Part shown: positions 8,209-15,277 of the stretch, one piece after another | Numbering within the stretch: the stretch's first letter is position 1 | How the letters are laid out: the number at the start of each line of letters is the position of its first letter | Assembly: GCA_025928215.1 (NCBI GenBank) | Contig: JAICJW010000003.1 | Span: 1 to 32,354, forward strand | Reading direction: 5' to 3' | DNA from: Chloroflexia bacterium | GTDB lineage: Bacteria > Chloroflexota > Chloroflexia > Thermomicrobiales > JALYUS01 | Length of the DNA: 32,354 nucleotides | Notes under the pieces: generated by a model | Database searches by the model: none | The model's input: only the letters and a program-made list of their open reading frames with translations | What the model was told of the DNA's origin: nothing | Position numbers and translations under genes: made by a program

Positions 8209-8243
8209 ATAGCGGGGCGGTGTGTCGCGCTGGAGGTTCGCCC

Positions 8244-9092
8244 GTGTTGCTCGTCCTCACTGTACACGTTCAAGGGGCGCCGCTGATTTTCGGGATACCG
8301 CTCGCATTCCTGGGGGGGTTCCTCTCCTTTGTGTCGCCGTGTGTCCTCCCGCTCGTGCCGGGATACCTTGGCTACCTGGCGGGTATGTCGGTGGCGGAGG
8401 GGAGCGTGCCGCGTCGCCGGACGCTCCTGCTCACCGGGGTGGCGTTCGTCCTCGGTTTCTCGGCGGTGTTCACGCTCTTTGGCATCGCGATCGGTCAGTT
8501 CCTCACGAATGTGCAGGCGGCGCAAGGCTACATTCGCTGGATTGGCGGCGTGGTGATTATTCTTCTCGGCTTTCATATGCTCGGCGTAATCCGTGTCCCG
8601 ATGTTGGATCGTACCGTGAAGGTGCAGCCGGGCGCGGCATTCATGCGGAGCAATCGGGACCGCCTGGGGATCATCGCCCATTCCCGCGTGACGCCGGAGC
8701 AGGAAAGCGAGGCGCGGACGCTCGTCGCGGAGCGGCGAACGACCGTGGCGCTGTTCGGGCGGTCGTTCCTGATCGGGATATTCTTCGCGGCGGGGTGGTC
8801 GCCCTGTGTCGGCCCGATCCTGGCGGGCATTTATGGCGTCGTCGGGGCACAACCGGCGAACGGCGGCATCCTGCTTTTCGTCTACTCGCTCGGCCTCGGC
8901 GTGCCTTTTCTCTGCGTCGCGCTGCTTTTCGGTAACGCGAGCGGCGTGCTCCGGCGCGTCAATCGCTGGTACGGGGTCATTTCAATCGCGAGCGGGCTGT
9001 TCCTGATTGCCATTGGCTGCCTACTGTTGACGGACACCTTTACGCGGCTGGCGCGGTATGCGCCCGCGATCAGCCTCCCCGGAGTGACTTGA
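8244..9092 (+). CDS. ccdA: Cytochrome c biogenesis protein CcdA (thiol-disulfide transporter)
   Basis: A 282-residue polytopic membrane protein of the CcdA/DsbD-beta family, which moves reducing equivalents from cytoplasmic thioredoxin across the membrane to keep apocytochrome c thiols reduced. The two redox cysteines are visible: Cys33 in SFVSPCVLPLVPGYL and Cys188 in GWSPCVGPIL. About six helices are predicted. The hydrophilic segment between them (about 120-168) is rather long and charged. I chose GTG at 8244 because GGAGG (8232-8236) sits 7 bases upstream; an earlier in-frame GTG at 8070 would translate the repeat and palindrome region. It heads a cytochrome c maturation group with resB, ccsB and a TlpA/ResA-like thioredoxin, of which the last is its likely redox partner. 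Confidence 0.93.
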   Translation: MLLVLTVHVQGAPLIFGIPLAFLGGFLSFVSPCVLPLVPGYLGYLAGMSVAEGSVPRRRTLLLTGVAFVLGFSAVFTLFGIAIGQFLTNVQAAQGYIRWIGGVVIILLGFHMLGVIRVPMLDRTVKVQPGAAFMRSNRDRLGIIAHSRVTPEQESEARTLVAERRTTVALFGRSFLIGIFFAAGWSPCVGPILAGIYGVVGAQPANGGILLFVYSLGLGVPFLCVALLFGNASGVLRRVNRWYGVISIASGLFLIAIGCLLLTDTFTRLARYAPAISLPGVT

Positions 9093-9114
9093 GCGAGCAT
9101 GCATGCGCTCCTGG

Positions 9115-9255
9115 TCAACCTCACCCCCGGCCCCTCTCCGTCAAGCGGCAAGGGGTGACTCGTTGCGTTAGCGGGGTATTTCCCAAACCCCCCGATCTCC
9201 AAGAAGTTGCTTCCCCGCGTCATCGCAACGGAGAGGGGGCCGGGGGTGAGGTTGA
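9115..9255. mobile_element. MITE-like element with 27-bp terminal inverted repeats
   Basis: The arms 9115-9141 and 9228-9255 are exact reverse complements apart from one extra G in the right arm; each contains CCTCACCCCCGGCCCCTCTC or its complement. The 86-base interior has its own pairings, such as GCGGGG (9171-9176) with CCCCGC (9213-9218). It has no coding capacity. It fills most of the 300-base gap between ccdA and resB. No obvious target-site duplication is seen, so it could be a folded RNA element rather than a transposable one. Confidence 0.55.
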
Positions 9256-9303
9256 TTAGCGATCCATGAGCGAATCTTCCTCGCGCGATGGAGACGATCC
9301 CTG

Positions 9304-9312
9304 TGGTATAAT
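9304..9312 (+). promoter_or_regulatory. Extended -10 promoter candidate for resB
   Basis: TGGTATAAT is a perfect TATAAT with the TG of an extended -10 element. No good -35 hexamer lies 16-18 bases upstream, which is normal for extended -10 promoters. Transcription would begin near 9319 and give resB a leader of about 75 bases. It lies just right of the inverted-repeat element, so resB, ccsB and tlpA may be transcribed independently of ccdA. Confidence 0.5.
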
Positions 9313-9392
9313 TCCGCCTGGTTGGAGTGGTGTGCGGGCGGCTCACGGACGCCACTTCCGTGACCGTGGATGCAAACAACGGAGTTTGCCCC

Positions 9393-10907
9393 ATGTCTCC
9401 CTCACCGACGACCGACACCCCGACAACGACTGCGCGGCGCACCCTGACGGCGGCCCTCGATGCTGTCTGGTGGTTTTTCACCTCCGTTCGTGTCGCCCTC
9501 TGGTTGATCGGCACGACGATTGCCTGGGTATTGATGGCCACACTGGCGCAATCAACCTTCCCGGCATCGGTCGCACGGGCTATCCCCGTCACCGCTGGTC
9601 TGATGCAACGCTGGGCACGCTGGGCGGTCTGGGAATCTCCCCTCTTCCTGCTCACGCTCGGCCTGCTCGCCGTGAGTATCATCCTTGGCGGGATGGTGAA
9701 CCGCTGGCCCGGCATCGCGCAGCGCATCTGGCGGCCCGGCCTCCGCACCTCCACGGGCTTCTTCAGCGCCGTCAAGACCTCCAGGGAACTCGATCTGCCA
9801 ACGCCGGAGGCGGGCGTGAACGCGTTCACGGCGGTGTTGGGCGCGCATCGCTATCGCACGCTCGCCTGGCGCGATGAGAAGAGCGGTGCGACCCATCTCT
9901 ATGGCGACAAGAACCGCTATAGCCTCCTGGCGACCTTTCCGTTTCATACCGGCCTCGTGCTCTTGATGTTCGGCGCGTTGATCGCCGCGATGCTCGGCTG
10001 GCGCGAAATTGGCTTCCTCGTGCCGGACGGCTCTATCCGCCCCGTCGGGCATGGCACCGGCTTGAGCATTCGGAACAATGGCTTCATAGATGCCTATTAC
10101 ACCGATGGGCGCGCGCGGGATTACTACTCGGATATCACGATCTATCAAAACAACCAGGTCGTGAAGACGGGCCGTCTGCGCGTGAACAGCCCGATCAGTT
10201 ACGGCGGGGTGTCGCTGCATCAGGCGACGTACGGGCAGGCGGCGAAGTTCGTCATTACCGACACGGCGACGGGCGCGGTTCGCTGGGACGACAGTATTCC
10301 GATCTATGTCTCCGATGATCGAACGTTCGCGCGGCAGTTCACGGACGCGCTGGGGGAATTCGAGCCAACCGGCGTGCAACGGCTGGACGATCTCGGCCTC
10401 ACCGTGCGTCTGGTCGCCTCCGCCGGGTCGCAGGATGAGAAGATTGGCGTCGGACAGATGGCGATTGCCATCTTCGACAACCGGGCGGTAAAAGCGGGGT
10501 CTGCGCCGATTGGCACGGGCAAACTCGATCCGGGTGGCTCGCTCACGCTTGGCGGCCTGACCTTCACCTTTCAGCGCGAGGTGCGCTTCACGGGTTTGCA
10601 GATCACCCACAATCCGGGGCTGCCGATCATCATTGCGGCGGCAGCGATAATCTTTTTCAGTATTATGGTGACGTTCTACCTGCCGCACCGCCGCGTACGC
10701 GCGCTGGTCGTGCCGCAACCGGATGGCGCCGCCCGGATGCTCGTTGGCGCGCAGGTGAAACTGGATATTTTCGGTGCGAAGGAGTTTGAGCGGCTCGCGG
10801 GGGAGATCGGCGAGCGCGTCGAGAGCGCGGCGCGCGACGGCACCGGCCCACCGACGCCGGATCGTATGCGACCGGAGCCGGAGCCTGCGGCGCTCGTCAG
10901 TGATTAA
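9393..10907 (+). CDS. resB: Cytochrome c biogenesis protein ResB (Ccs1)
   Basis: A 504-residue ResB/Ccs1 protein, half of the System II haem delivery and ligation complex with CcsA/ResC. Four membrane helices are visible: about 33-52 (VRVALWLIGTTIAWVLMAT), 82-102, 190-210 (FHTGLVLLMFGALIAAMLGW) and a C-terminal one (LPIIIAAAAIIFFSIMVTF) ending in YLPHRRVRA. The large domain between helices 3 and 4 is extracytoplasmic, with the family's ISYGGVSLHQATYG block. The ATG at 9393 was chosen because GGAG (9381-9384) precedes it; the frame extends to 9327 without such a site. The C-terminal tail is cytoplasmic. The ccsB gene follows after 34 bases. Confidence 0.92.
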   Translation: MSPSPTTDTPTTTARRTLTAALDAVWWFFTSVRVALWLIGTTIAWVLMATLAQSTFPASVARAIPVTAGLMQRWARWAVWESPLFLLTLGLLAVSIILGGMVNRWPGIAQRIWRPGLRTSTGFFSAVKTSRELDLPTPEAGVNAFTAVLGAHRYRTLAWRDEKSGATHLYGDKNRYSLLATFPFHTGLVLLMFGALIAAMLGWREIGFLVPDGSIRPVGHGTGLSIRNNGFIDAYYTDGRARDYYSDITIYQNNQVVKTGRLRVNSPISYGGVSLHQATYGQAAKFVITDTATGAVRWDDSIPIYVSDDRTFARQFTDALGEFEPTGVQRLDDLGLTVRLVASAGSQDEKIGVGQMAIAIFDNRAVKAGSAPIGTGKLDPGGSLTLGGLTFTFQREVRFTGLQITHNPGLPIIIAAAAIIFFSIMVTFYLPHRRVRALVVPQPDGAARMLVGAQVKLDIFGAKEFERLAGEIGERVESAARDGTGPPTPDRMRPEPEPAALVSD

Positions 10908-10941
10908 TCCGCGCGTTCAGCGGATGAAGGGGTAGTGCAAT

Positions 10942-11865
10942 ATGCTGGGAGCATTGAAGTTTTCATCCTACTGTCTGTACGGCGCGCTCGTCTGCGCTGT
11001 CGCGTCCACGATCCTCTACGCCGTCTATGGGGTCGGGCTTTTTCGTCTCCGTGCGGCGCGGATGCAGACAACGACGGGTGATACGATCACCACCGGCGTG
11101 ACCGCGCATCGCACGACGGAAGGGCCGACGATGGCCGGCTACCTCGCCACCTACATGCAGCGATCCGCCTTGCTCTTCATGATCGGCGCGCTCGTCTTCC
11201 GCACCCTCGTCTCGAAGCGTGGCCCGTACGGCAACATGTATGAGTTCGCGCTCGCCTTCGCGACGACGATCTGCCTCGCCTACTACATCATGTCGCGCCT
11301 CTATCCGGTCAAGGCGCTCGGCGCGATGGCGATGGCGGCGGCGTCCGCGATCATGCTCTACGGCATCTCCCGCCCCGCCTCCGAGAAGAATGTTGCGGGT
11401 CTCATCCCCGCCTTGCAGAGCAAATGGATCGCCATTCACGTGCCGATGGCGATGCTCGCTTACGGCTTCTTCACGATCGGCTTCGCGGCGGGCGTGATGT
11501 ACCTGTTGCAGGAGCGATTGAAGACGGACAAACTGCCGTCGCTCGACGTGCTCGATGAGGTGGGCTACCGGGCGACGGTCGTTGGCTTCCCGCTGATGTT
11601 CCTCACGCTCGTGCTCGGCGGCATCTGGGCATCGGAGGCATGGGGCGGCTTCTGGACGTGGGACCCGAAGGAGACCTCGGCGCTGGTGACGTGGCTGATC
11701 TATGGCTTCTACATGCATGCGCGCGTCGTCCGGGGCACGAAGGGGCGCGGCACGGCGATCATCCTGATCGTCGGTTTCGTGGCGACGATCTTCACCTATT
11801 TCGGCAACTACTGGTTCACCGGATTGCACGGTTTCATCGGGCCGGGTGGCCTCGGGGGTAGTTGA
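10942..11865 (+). CDS. ccsB: Cytochrome c assembly protein CcsB/CcsA (ResC), haem-handling
   Basis: A 307-residue member of the haem-handling-protein superfamily that forms the System II cytochrome c synthetase with ResB. The tryptophan-rich WWD haem-binding loop is clear at 234-245 (WGGFWTWDPKET). Histidines placed to ligate haem are at His166 (AIHVPMAMLAYGFF), His259 (GFYMHARV) and His296 (TGLHGF). About eight helices are predicted. Start at ATG 10942 with a GAAGGGGT-like site upstream. The gene lies 34 bases behind resB, and the tlpA-like gene begins 5 bases after its stop, so the three are very likely one transcript. Confidence 0.93.
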   Translation: MLGALKFSSYCLYGALVCAVASTILYAVYGVGLFRLRAARMQTTTGDTITTGVTAHRTTEGPTMAGYLATYMQRSALLFMIGALVFRTLVSKRGPYGNMYEFALAFATTICLAYYIMSRLYPVKALGAMAMAAASAIMLYGISRPASEKNVAGLIPALQSKWIAIHVPMAMLAYGFFTIGFAAGVMYLLQERLKTDKLPSLDVLDEVGYRATVVGFPLMFLTLVLGGIWASEAWGGFWTWDPKETSALVTWLIYGFYMHARVVRGTKGRGTAIILIVGFVATIFTYFGNYWFTGLHGFIGPGGLGGS

Positions 11866-11869
11866 ATCA

Positions 11870-12472
11870 ATGGCGGATTCGACGCACGACGCCATCACGC
11901 CGGAGACGGCGCCACCGCTGCGAACGCTGCCGCGCGGCGTGCAGGTCGGTGTCGGCCTGCTCCTCGCCGCCGCGATGATCCTCGGCGTCGCGCTCTTTAA
12001 TCGGGAGAACGGCGGCGCGGGCCTCACGGATCCGGGTCGCACCGTTCCGCGCGTGGGCGACCGGCTGGCCGCCCTGCCCCTGACGACGATGGACGGCGCG
12101 CCGTTTGATATGGCGACGTTGAACGGTCATCCGGTCTGGGTCAATTTCTGGGCTTCGTGGTGCGGGCCATGTAAGGCGGAGATGCCTGACCTGCAAACCG
12201 TCTACGCGCAGGAGCGCGCCGCGCATCCCGATCTCATCCTGCTCCTCGTCAATACCGCCGATGTGCGGCAGGACGGGGTGAAGTATTATCAGGACTTGCG
12301 GATGACCGGCACGCTCGTCTTCAACGACGGCTCGCGCGATGTCGGGCCGTACCGGATCACGAACTTCCCGACGCATCTGATGATTGACCGCAATGGCGTC
12401 GTCCAGCGTGTCTTGCAGCAATCGCTCGACCCGGATACCGCGCGCCAGGAATTGCAACATATCGTCGGCTAG
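11870..12472 (+). CDS. TlpA/ResA-family membrane-anchored thioredoxin
   Basis: A 200-residue thiol-disulfide oxidoreductase. An N-terminal anchor (about 24-43, GVQVGVGLLLAAAMILGVAL) is followed by a TlpA/ResA-like thioredoxin fold with the active site WCGPC (97-101) in VNFWASWCGPCKAEMP. A cis-proline region follows in ITNFPTHLMIDRNG. ResA-type proteins reduce the CXXCH cysteines of apocytochrome c using electrons from CcdA, which fits the three upstream genes. I preferred ATG 11870 over GTG 11846 because the latter would overlap ccsB by 20 bases and GGGGGTAG lies upstream of the ATG. It is the last gene of the cytochrome c set. Confidence 0.9.
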   Translation: MADSTHDAITPETAPPLRTLPRGVQVGVGLLLAAAMILGVALFNRENGGAGLTDPGRTVPRVGDRLAALPLTTMDGAPFDMATLNGHPVWVNFWASWCGPCKAEMPDLQTVYAQERAAHPDLILLLVNTADVRQDGVKYYQDLRMTGTLVFNDGSRDVGPYRITNFPTHLMIDRNGVVQRVLQQSLDPDTARQELQHIVG

Positions 12473-12481
12473 CGCGGCGAA

Positions 12482-12510
12482 TTGCACGCCCCCGCGCCGC
12501 ATGGTACGAT
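12482..12510 (+). promoter_or_regulatory. Promoter candidate for tRNA-Lys
   Basis: TTGCAC (12482-12487) and TACGAT (12505-12510) are spaced by exactly 17 bases, and TGG precedes the -10, giving an extended -10. The predicted start near 12517 is 11 bases before the mature tRNA 5' end. It overlaps the end of the thioredoxin gene only marginally. Confidence 0.5.
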
Positions 12511-12527
12511 TTCGGCTGATGGGCAGT

Positions 12528-12602
12528 GGGCCTGTAGCTCAGCGGTAGAGCAGTGGACTTTTAATCCATTGGTCGTGGGTTCGAATCCCACCGGGCTCAC
12601 CA
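12528..12602 (+). tRNA. tRNA-Lys (anticodon UUU)
   Basis: A complete cloverleaf can be drawn. Acceptor GGGCCTG pairs with CGGGCTC (two G-U pairs), D-stem GCTC/GAGC encloses AGCGGTA, anticodon arm GTGGA/TCCAT encloses CTTTTAA with anticodon TTT, the variable loop is TGGTC, and T-stem GTGGG/CCCAC encloses TTCGAAT. The discriminator base is A and CCA is encoded (12600-12602). The 3' half, from about 12561, is repeated in diverged form at 15278-15319, and an integrase remnant begins just downstream, so this tRNA gene has served as an integration site. Confidence 0.95.
12561..12602 (+). other. Putative attachment site, tRNA-proximal copy (attL)
   Basis: TTAATCCATTG, then a T-arm and CACCGGG-x-TCACCA, form a block shared with 15278-15319 in the same orientation. 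Integration of tyrosine-recombinase elements in tRNA anticodon/T-arm sequences is well known, and such integration leaves the tRNA gene intact at one end and a 3' fragment at the other, as here. Confidence 0.6.
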
Positions 12603-12615
12603 TGTTTTTCATGGT
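12599..12615. terminator. ACCATG-TTTTT-CATGGT hairpin at the tRNA 3' end
   Basis: ACCATG (12599-12604) and CATGGT (12610-12615) are a perfect 6-bp inverted repeat around five T residues. It begins inside the tRNA CCA end. It may help end transcription or mark the junction between the tRNA gene and the inserted DNA. The U-run is in the loop, not after the stem, so it is not a classical intrinsic terminator. Confidence 0.3.
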
Positions 12616-12661
12616 ATATCAGCGAAATGACGAGTAGCGGGGTTCGAAGTTGGCTTCCCGC

Positions 12662-13034
12662 CATGCCCGTTGCAAGCAATATGAGCCACAGCGGGGCGTA
12701 GGGCGCGCCCTGAGCCATTGTGAGGAACGTTCGTGCTTCGGTTGCGTTCCACCACCCGTATTTGCGGGCGTATGCCCTTCGGCGGCTTAACGGCATCTGC
12801 CACGTTGCGATTGACAAGGCCTTGCTCGAAAGCGTGTTGCAGGGATTCGCGCATGATGCTGTGCAGGTACTTCACCGTGCGCGGCGACAACCCTCCCTCC
12901 TTGCCGTCCATTCGCCCGTCGCGCAGCTTTTCGCTGTAGAAATCGCGTAGTTGCGTAGGTGTCAGCCGCATGCTCGCCGCGCACAGCGATAGATGATGCG
13001 CATCCAGGGCGTCGCGGACCCTCCATGTGCTAAG
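12662..13034 (-). pseudogene. Tyrosine-type phage integrase remnant, frameshifted and truncated
   Basis: Reading leftward from about 13034, VRDALDAHHL, LTPTQLRDFYSEKL and GLSPRTVKYLHSIMRESLQHAF, then NRNVADAVKPPK, match the N-terminal SAM-like (core-binding) domain of tyrosine recombinases. Near 12777 the homology jumps frame and continues as YGWWNATEARTFLTMA and YAPLWLILLATGM, the beginning of the catalytic domain. It breaks off at about 12662, before the first catalytic Arg; the Arg-His-Arg-Tyr residues are absent. No start with a ribosome site is seen upstream. The position, directly beside the 3' end of tRNA-Lys and pointing toward it, is that of an island integrase. The product must be inactive. 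Confidence 0.8.
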
Positions 13035-13036
13035 AT
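13028..13036 (+). promoter_or_regulatory. Extended -10 promoter candidate for the fibre-like gene
   Basis: TGCTAAGAT has the TG-N of an extended -10 and a 5/6 match to TATAAT. It lies 42 bases before the ATG at 13078, with no clear -35. The evidence is sequence resemblance only. Confidence 0.35.
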
Positions 13037-13077
13037 GGCCGCGTCGGAATCAGGTACAACAAAAAGGGGGGCGGACC

Positions 13078-14322
13078 ATGGCACCACGAGCGGCCGGGCA
13101 TGCCGACGTGCAGGACGTGACAGCGGGCAGGGCATTGAAGCGGCGGGGCATCCTCGCGGCAGCGGGAGCGGTCGTGGCAGGGTTCGTCGCCAAGCAGACG
13201 AGCCAACCCGTGGAGGCCGGCATCGACGGTGATGTCGTCGCCGCCGGATTGACCGTTGTGGCCGCCGCCACCGGCCTCCGCAACAACTTGGGTGGCAACT
13301 TTGTCACGCCCACGCTGACATGCATGCGAGGGCCGGACAACCAATTCCCCCCGCCGGGAAACTATGTAGCCAATGTTGCGTTGGTCGCGGACAGCAAGAG
13401 CAGCTCCGACGCAATCGGCGTTTGGGCGCTCGGGGATACGGCTATCCTCGCAGATGGCGGGGGGGCTGGTGTGCAAGCATACGCCGGCGCAGCTACCAGC
13501 ATCGCGGTGATGGGGCAGGCCGACCCGGCGGGCGCCATCGGCGCCATCGGCAAGAGCAGCGCCGGCGTCGGCATCAAGGGGGTCTCCGACACCGGCTTCC
13601 CGATCATCGGGCAGGCGGTCGCCCTCTGGAGCACCAACCCCGGCACTCTCGGTGTCGGCACGGCGGGGCCGGGGGTGCAAGGACAGTCGGCGGCGGGGCA
13701 TGGCTTGATTGGCTACACCAGTGCCAGCGACGGCCATGCCGCTCTCATCGGCTACGCACAGGCAGCGGGAGGGGTCGGGCTGATCGGGGTGGCACCCGGC
13801 AGCGCCGGACACTGGGCGGGGGTCTTCTACGGTGATGTCCATATCAATGGTACGACGAGCGCGCCCGTGCATACCACCGTGGTCAAGCATGCGGGAGACA
13901 ACACCTCCCGCGCCCTCTACAGCACGATATCACCCGAATCGTGGGTGGAGGACTTCGGCAACGGGACGCTGGCCGGGGGCAAAGCCAACATCGCCCTCGA
14001 TGCGGACTTCGCGGCGTTGGTGGACACGCGCACCATGCACCTCTTCATGACGGCACATGGGCCGCACTACCTGCACGTCGAGCAGCAGACGGTGGCGGGA
14101 TTCACGGTAGTCGCGACGGCAATCGGGAGCGGACAGGCAGGCGGACCGAAGCCAGCGGAGGGAGGGGGGACGTTCTCATGGCGGGTGGTAGCGAAGCGGA
14201 AGGACATTGTGGGGGAACGGCTGGCTAAGGTGCCGCCGCCGCTGCCGCTGAAGTCGATGACGCCGATCACGGTGCCGGAGACGCCCGCAGTCAAGCCACC
14301 ACCAAGAAGACCTAGCGAATGA
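13078..14322 (+). CDS. Exported glycine-rich fibre/surface-like protein with Tat-type signal
   Basis: A 414-residue protein. A twin-arginine-like signal (KRRGILAAAGAVVAGFVA, about 20-37) suggests export in folded form. The middle (about 85-275) is Gly/Ala-rich with irregular repeats of the type GVGIKGVSDTG, GVQGQSAAGHGLIGYTS and GVGLIGVAPGS, which suggests a beta-helical or fibre-like stalk. The C-terminal part (about 300-395: WVEDFGNGTLAGGKANIALDADFAALVDT, then FSWRVVAKRKDIVGERL) resembles the terminal domain of many secreted repeat proteins in Chloroflexi and Acidobacteria (recalled, not searched). The tail is Pro-rich. I chose ATG 13078 because AAGGGGG is upstream. It lies between the integrase remnant and the orphan gene inside the tRNA-flanked segment. 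Function unknown; adhesin or surface structure is a guess. Confidence 0.75.
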   Translation: MAPRAAGHADVQDVTAGRALKRRGILAAAGAVVAGFVAKQTSQPVEAGIDGDVVAAGLTVVAAATGLRNNLGGNFVTPTLTCMRGPDNQFPPPGNYVANVALVADSKSSSDAIGVWALGDTAILADGGGAGVQAYAGAATSIAVMGQADPAGAIGAIGKSSAGVGIKGVSDTGFPIIGQAVALWSTNPGTLGVGTAGPGVQGQSAAGHGLIGYTSASDGHAALIGYAQAAGGVGLIGVAPGSAGHWAGVFYGDVHINGTTSAPVHTTVVKHAGDNTSRALYSTISPESWVEDFGNGTLAGGKANIALDADFAALVDTRTMHLFMTAHGPHYLHVEQQTVAGFTVVATAIGSGQAGGPKPAEGGGTFSWRVVAKRKDIVGERLAKVPPPLPLKSMTPITVPETPAVKPPPRRPSE

Positions 14323-14526
14323 GACAGCATGAGGCGTGACTACTGCCGACGCGGGCAAACATCGTTCCGCCATCGGGAGATTGCGCGTCGCGTGCTATCT
14401 ATCCGTCTATCCGTCGAATGGCCCCATCTTCGTCTTGGAGTTGACCCGATTCCGTACCGGGGTAACTCCAATCGTAGTGCGCGTAACAACGGTAGACACG
14501 ATACGGTTAGCGAGCGGCTTATGCAA
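14323..14526. other. Non-coding gap with reduced GC
   Basis: No convincing gene is seen. Frames on both strands lack recognisable motifs and ribosome sites. It belongs to the lower-GC stretch that continues to about 15300. Confidence 0.4.
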
Positions 14527-15216
14527 CTACCCGCCGTAGCCGAACGAGTCGGTAGCGCCAAAGTCTATCGTCGCGATTACCTGCCCGAACTCACCGTCGA
14601 GCACGCCCTCTCTGTCGGGCGAGCACCGATAAATGATAACGGCCTCATCACCGCCAACTTGCCCGACCCACGTCGTGCCAGAGATTTGCAGTCCGTTATC
14701 CCGTTGGTAGTAGTGAAACTGACCAATATTCCCCTGATACGCGCCAACCTGTTGCTGTTGAGGTGCGCTCGTCACGACAAGAGACGTAATGTTGTCCCCC
14801 TTCCCGAACGTGTTCATTTCAGATTGCCAGGTTGACGCGTAGTCCCCACCTCTCGCACCTGGAAATCGGTAGATGTCGAGGGCTTCGAAATCAAACACGT
14901 TCGACGGTGAGGAGAGCGCGAAGCGATTCGGACTGTTGTGCTCCGGATCTTCGACGAGAGAGGGTGGGGCGAAAAAGCGAACATGGATGAGCGGATAGAA
15001 GGCAACCCATGAGCCGTATGCGGGCTGGATATCCGATCCGTAGCCAGCAGAGACACCGGAAGCCACCGCTGCAACGTTTATTGTTGGCAGTCGCGCCGTC
15101 GTCGAGATCGGCACGCTCCGCGTTGCGCCAACCACCACTGTGAGTGTGGCCACACCATTCGGCGTCGGGATCGGTGCGGGGGGAACTGCTGGATTCTGAG
15201 TAGGCAGTACACCCAT
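14527..15216 (-). CDS. Orphan protein with Pro/Val/Thr-rich N terminus, unknown function
   Basis: A 229-residue open frame I do not recognise. The first 50 residues are Pro/Thr/Val-rich without a signal peptide. The rest is a compact-looking, aromatic- and Gly-rich region (FYPLIHVRFFAPPSL, FDFEALDIYRFPGARGGDYASTW, GQFHYYQRDNGLQISGTTWVGQVGGDEAVIIYRC), suggestive of a beta-rich fold. Start ATG 15216; AGGAGGG is present upstream but about 15 bases away, so the start is unsure. The gene lies in DNA of clearly lower GC than its neighbours (50-57% in three lines I counted, against 73-75% in two coding lines elsewhere), within the tRNA-flanked segment. It is probably acquired DNA. It could be a false frame, but its composition looks like protein. 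Confidence 0.5.
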   Translation of the reverse strand: MGVLPTQNPAVPPAPIPTPNGVATLTVVVGATRSVPISTTARLPTINVAAVASGVSAGYGSDIQPAYGSWVAFYPLIHVRFFAPPSLVEDPEHNSPNRFALSSPSNVFDFEALDIYRFPGARGGDYASTWQSEMNTFGKGDNITSLVVTSAPQQQQVGAYQGNIGQFHYYQRDNGLQISGTTWVGQVGGDEAVIIYRCSPDREGVLDGEFGQVIATIDFGATDSFGYGG

Positions 15217-15277
15217 AGCCGCCGACTCTTACCCTCCTACGCCTACGCGCCCTGCGCCTCGAATTTTGCCACGTACA

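Noticed and set aside
10963..12042. 359-codon minus-strand frame
   Set aside because: Opposite ccsB with its WWD motif; no family features.
12539..12661. Coding sequence running into the tRNA on the minus strand (GGIRTHDQWIKSPLLYR)
   Set aside because: This peptide is the antisense reading of the tRNA gene, a frequent false annotation; integrase homology ends at about 12662.
13030..13890. 286-codon minus-strand frame
   Set aside because: Opposite the Gly/Ala repeat region of the exported protein; its Arg/His-rich sequence mirrors that repeat.
14329..14835. 168-codon plus-strand frame after the fibre gene
   Set aside because: No ribosome site, low-complexity Arg/Val composition, and it overlaps the more protein-like minus-strand frame.
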